Shown here: piece by piece, positions 61,157 through 64,000 of the stretch
Position numbering within the stretch: the stretch's first letter is position 1
How the letters are laid out: each line of letters begins with the position of its first letter
Assembly (NCBI RefSeq): GCF_014764305.1
Contig: NZ_CP061703.1
Span: forward strand, 1,253,501-1,317,500
DNA length: 64,000 nucleotides
Source of the DNA: Mesoflavibacter profundi
GTDB taxonomy: Bacteria; Bacteroidota; Bacteroidia; Flavobacteriales; Flavobacteriaceae
Direction: 5' to 3'
The notes under the pieces: generated by a model
What the model saw: the letters and a program-made list of their open reading frames with translations, nothing else
Database searches by the model: none
What the model was told of the DNA's origin: nothing
Program-made: the position numbers and the translations under genes

Positions 61157-64000
61157 TTATGAATTATTAAATTCTACTACATCAATATTTTCGTTTATAT
61201 AAACCAGAATTTTTTTAGAGACTTTGTAGCCCATCATTTCTAGTTGTGTAGTATAAAGTTGTAATTGTTGTTCGTATTTATTGTTTACAGCACCTGTTTT
61301 GTAATCTATTATAATTGCTTCGTTATTTTTTATTGCTAATCTATCTGGCCTTATTAATTGTCCGTTAGATAGTATAATATCTTTTTCATTGTAAATCAAA
61401 TATTGATCTGTGTAATATGCAGTAAGTTTAGGATGATTAACAATCTGATTAATATTACTTGTTATAATTGTTGCTTGTTGCTTATTGATAATACCATCTT
61501 TTATTGCTTGATTTACGGCAAACGGAATGTCTTCTTTTGTTTTAACATTTGCCATTATATCGTGAATAATATTACCTTTTTCTATAGCGTCTTCTTGGTT
61601 TGTGTCCCATAAATATCCCGATTTAGAAATTATTTTAATGTTATGGTCTTTTTTGTCTACGCTAATAAATTGTTTGTCTGTTATGGTATTGTCTTTTTTT
61701 AATTCAGGATTTAATTCTCTTTTAGGATTACCAAATTCATAACAATATTTGTTGTCTTCCCAAATATTTTGATCTTGTAAGTAGGCTATAAATAGTTTTG
61801 AAAAACTATTAGGTTCGGTAATTTTAGTTTCGTTTTTTGAAATGATATAAAGTTGTTCTTCTGGTCGTGTTAGTGCGACATAAAGTAAGTTTATTTGGTC
61901 TAATTCCTGTTGCGATTTAAATTGATTGTAAATTACAGCGCCTTGATCGCCAAACATTTCTAAATCTTTATTGACGTTGATTAAGGTTTTAGAAAAACCA
62001 TTAAAATCCTTCTGTTCTAAAGGAAACCAAATTTGTGATTTCTTGTCTCTATATATATCTAAATCTGCATAAGGAAAGATTACAACAGGAAATTCTAATC
62101 CTTTGGATTTATGAATTGTCATTATTTGAACAGCTTCTTGATTTTCTGGAGACACAATACTTAATTTATCTTTTTTGTTGTCGTAATAGGTTAAAAACCC
62201 AGAAATATCTGTGATGTTTTTTTGAGAATAGTCTAACACCAAATCTAAATAAAACTGAATATAAGCATCAGATTCATCTGTTAATTTAAATTGTCTTGCT
62301 ATACTTTCTACAGTATCATAAAGTGATAATTGTGTTATGCTATTTGCATCAAAGAAGATTTCAAATTGATTAAAAGTTTTAAAGAATACTTCCTCATTTA
62401 GTGATAAAGCTTTGCTTATAAAATCGTGTTTATTAGCTATATCATAAGTGTTAGCAATGTAATGTAATATGTTGGCTTTAACCTCTAAGTTATTTGGGTT
62501 TTCTAATATTCTTAGAACGTTGGTAATTAATTTTACCTCTTCAGAATTGTTTATTAACATGGTTTCTGAAGAAATTATAGCAACATTATTTTCTGCTAAA
62601 TATTTTGAAATACTAACACCATCTTTTCTTTTTCTAGTTAGGATACAAATGTCTTTTAAACTAAAACCATTAGTTAAACAATTGTTTATTATTTCTAATG
62701 TTTTAGAGTTGTATTGATTGACTTTATCGTCATTATCTGTGTAATCTAAAAACGTTAAATTAACGTATCCATCTGTTGAAGTTTTATTTTTTTGACTAGC
62801 GTCTTTGTATAATTCTGCATAGTCATGATTTCTAAAACTTGTTGTGGCTGTATAATTAAAAAACGAATTATTAAAATCGACTATATTTTTACAACTTCTG
62901 TAATTGTATTCTAATTGAATAACGTCTTTATTTACAGGAAAAGGATTGGTTTGTTTAGTAAGCTCTATAAATTGTTCTGCTTTTCCGCCACGCCAACGGT
63001 AAATTGCTTGTTTAGCATCACCTACGATCATTGCTGTGCCAATTTCTCCTTTTAAATTTTGGCCAGTTAAGGCATTTTCCATTAACGGAATTAAATTATT
63101 CCATTGCATCAAAGAAGTATCTTGAAATTCGTCTATAAAATAATGTCTAAATTTTTCTCCTATACGCTCGTAAATAAAAGGTGTTGGTTGGTTTTTAATT
63201 TCTTCTGAAATTAATGTGTTAAACTCAGAAATTAGTAATTTGTTTTCTTCGTCTTTTATAGATTGTAATTCGGTTTTTATAGCGTTTAATACAGATAACG
63301 GAATGATGTTTTTGTATATCGCTTTTAGAAAAGTATATCCTTCTGTTATTACTTGGGATCTATAGTAAAGATCTTTAAGAGTATCTATTATAGTTAAAAT
63401 TAAATGTTTTGTATCAGCTGTCGCTTTGGCTCCAAAATAATTTTCTTCTTCTAGATTTTTAGCTAATCTTCCTTCAAATAATAAACTCTTTAAATTAAGT
63501 GTTGCTAGTTTTTTAAAATGATTAGGTAAATCAGAACTAGCAAAATGATTTATCGGAATATCATTTTCCTGAATTAAATCTAATGCTTCATTACCTATCT
63601 TTTTTGACTCTTTTTCTATTTTTGAAATATTAGATTTTAAACTGTTTTTTAAAACTTTAAAATCTTCTAACGTTTTATCTTTAAAAGCTTCATTTAAATG
63701 TGGTATATCATTTTCGTTAATTAGTTTTTTAGACATTTCAAATAAGTCCGAAGTAATATCCCAACTTTTATCATCATCTGCCTTTTCTAATGCAAATGCA
63801 ATTAATATTTTAGTAAAGGTTGTGTCTGTTCCTGCTTTTGAAATTAGGTTGTCTACAGCTTTTTGTAAAAGACTATCTGTATCAAGATCTACCTCAAAAT
63901 TTACAGGAAGATCTAAATCGTAAGCAAACGTTCTAATAAGTTTATGGTTAAAACCGTCTATTGTAGTAATATCAAAAGCAGCATAATTATGCATAATTGT
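61157..64000 (-). CDS. UvrD-type helicase-nuclease, AddA-like, 5' truncated
   Basis: The frame is open through the right edge, so the N-terminal part with Walker A lies outside the window; the ATG at 63994 is internal. The visible 947 residues contain the helicase motifs FDITTIDGFNHKLIRTF (near the Ib region), FIDEFQDTSLMQWN (motif II), GDAKQAIYRWRG (motif III), QLEYNYRSCKNI (motif IV), MTIHKSKGLEFPVVIFPYAD (motif V) and LLYVALTRPEEQLYI (motif VI). A C-terminal AddA/RecB-type nuclease signature follows: RPDRLAIKNNEAIIIDYKTG. It should pair with the AddB-like protein in double-strand-break repair. Confidence 0.92.
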   Translation of the reverse strand, partial: TIMHNYAAFDITTIDGFNHKLIRTFAYDLDLPVNFEVDLDTDSLLQKAVDNLISKAGTDTTFTKILIAFALEKADDDKSWDITSDLFEMSKKLINENDIPHLNEAFKDKTLEDFKVLKNSLKSNISKIEKESKKIGNEALDLIQENDIPINHFASSDLPNHFKKLATLNLKSLLFEGRLAKNLEEENYFGAKATADTKHLILTIIDTLKDLYYRSQVITEGYTFLKAIYKNIIPLSVLNAIKTELQSIKDEENKLLISEFNTLISEEIKNQPTPFIYERIGEKFRHYFIDEFQDTSLMQWNNLIPLMENALTGQNLKGEIGTAMIVGDAKQAIYRWRGGKAEQFIELTKQTNPFPVNKDVIQLEYNYRSCKNIVDFNNSFFNYTATTSFRNHDYAELYKDASQKNKTSTDGYVNLTFLDYTDNDDKVNQYNSKTLEIINNCLTNGFSLKDICILTRKRKDGVSISKYLAENNVAIISSETMLINNSEEVKLITNVLRILENPNNLEVKANILHYIANTYDIANKHDFISKALSLNEEVFFKTFNQFEIFFDANSITQLSLYDTVESIARQFKLTDESDAYIQFYLDLVLDYSQKNITDISGFLTYYDNKKDKLSIVSPENQEAVQIMTIHKSKGLEFPVVIFPYADLDIYRDKKSQIWFPLEQKDFNGFSKTLINVNKDLEMFGDQGAVIYNQFKSQQELDQINLLYVALTRPEEQLYIISKNETKITEPNSFSKLFIAYLQDQNIWEDNKYCYEFGNPKRELNPELKKDNTITDKQFISVDKKDHNIKIISKSGYLWDTNQEDAIEKGNIIHDIMANVKTKEDIPFAVNQAIKDGIINKQQATIITSNINQIVNHPKLTAYYTDQYLIYNEKDIILSNGQLIRPDRLAIKNNEAIIIDYKTGAVNNKYEQQLQLYTTQLEMMGYKVSKKILVYINENIDVVEFNNS

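Overview
The window is AT-rich bacterial chromosome from the Bacteroidota, most likely a marine Flavobacteriaceae (Olleya/Lacinutrix/Winogradskyella type; genus not provable here). Support: secreted proteins with type IX secretion C-terminal tails (both the A-type tail and the gliding-motility type), PD40 and DUF4836-type lipoproteins, an OmpA protein with thrombospondin type 3 repeats, -7 boxes of the Bacteroidota form TAnnTTTG, and almost no Shine-Dalgarno sequences. Most genes are housekeeping. No phage, insertion sequence or CRISPR array is visible.

Layout. 1-7.7 kb: 3' end of an outer-membrane receptor, a PD40 lipoprotein, an M28 peptidase, dusB, an FtsX/LolE-type permease with rbfA, and methylmalonyl-CoA epimerase. 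7.7-8.3 kb: one CAT-anticodon tRNA and a tiny proline-rich PID-CTERM-like protein. 8.2-13.9 kb: ribE, pdxA, then yceD-rpmF and the fatty-acid entry genes fabH-accB-accC. A striking dyad lies at the fabH promoter. 13.9-23.6 kb: a lipoprotein, a large T9SS metalloprotease, and a co-directional run of three surface-type proteins (one DUF4836-like), an FAD oxidoreductase, mtgA and a Gre-like factor overlapping mtgA. 23.6-27.8 kb: a minus-strand RNA-repair operon (PcfJ-domain protein, RtcB ligase, TPR protein), preceded by about 800 bp that is not empty. It holds two minus-strand units, each with promoter, micro-ORF and terminator. 27.8-37.7 kb: an ABC ATPase without permease, prolyl oligopeptidase, a diheme cytochrome c lipoprotein with a secreted FG-GAP/UnbV protein, asd, mscL, alr and tdk.

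37.8-49.9 kb: an unknown acidic protein, a 1132-residue DUF11 surface protein, rsmI, a divergent AhpD-like/OsmC pair, recJ with an MFS transporter, two small membrane proteins, queD-lpxH, and a 2OG-Fe(II) oxygenase. 49.8-54.7 kb: a MATE transporter with a possible 24-residue membrane micropeptide behind it, a universal stress protein and a 7TMR-DISM hybrid histidine kinase. 54.7-64 kb: an alpha/beta hydrolase and the two subunits of an AddAB-like helicase-nuclease. ompA and kbl lie between them, and the AddA-like gene runs off the right edge.

The best candidates for undescribed biology are (i) the RtcB/PcfJ/TPR operon with its two upstream mini-transcripts, (ii) the 27-bp dyad and repeated arms in the fabH leader, (iii) the Gre-like factor coupled to mtgA, and (iv) the micro-proteins. 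All function calls rest on reading motifs by eye; no database search was run.
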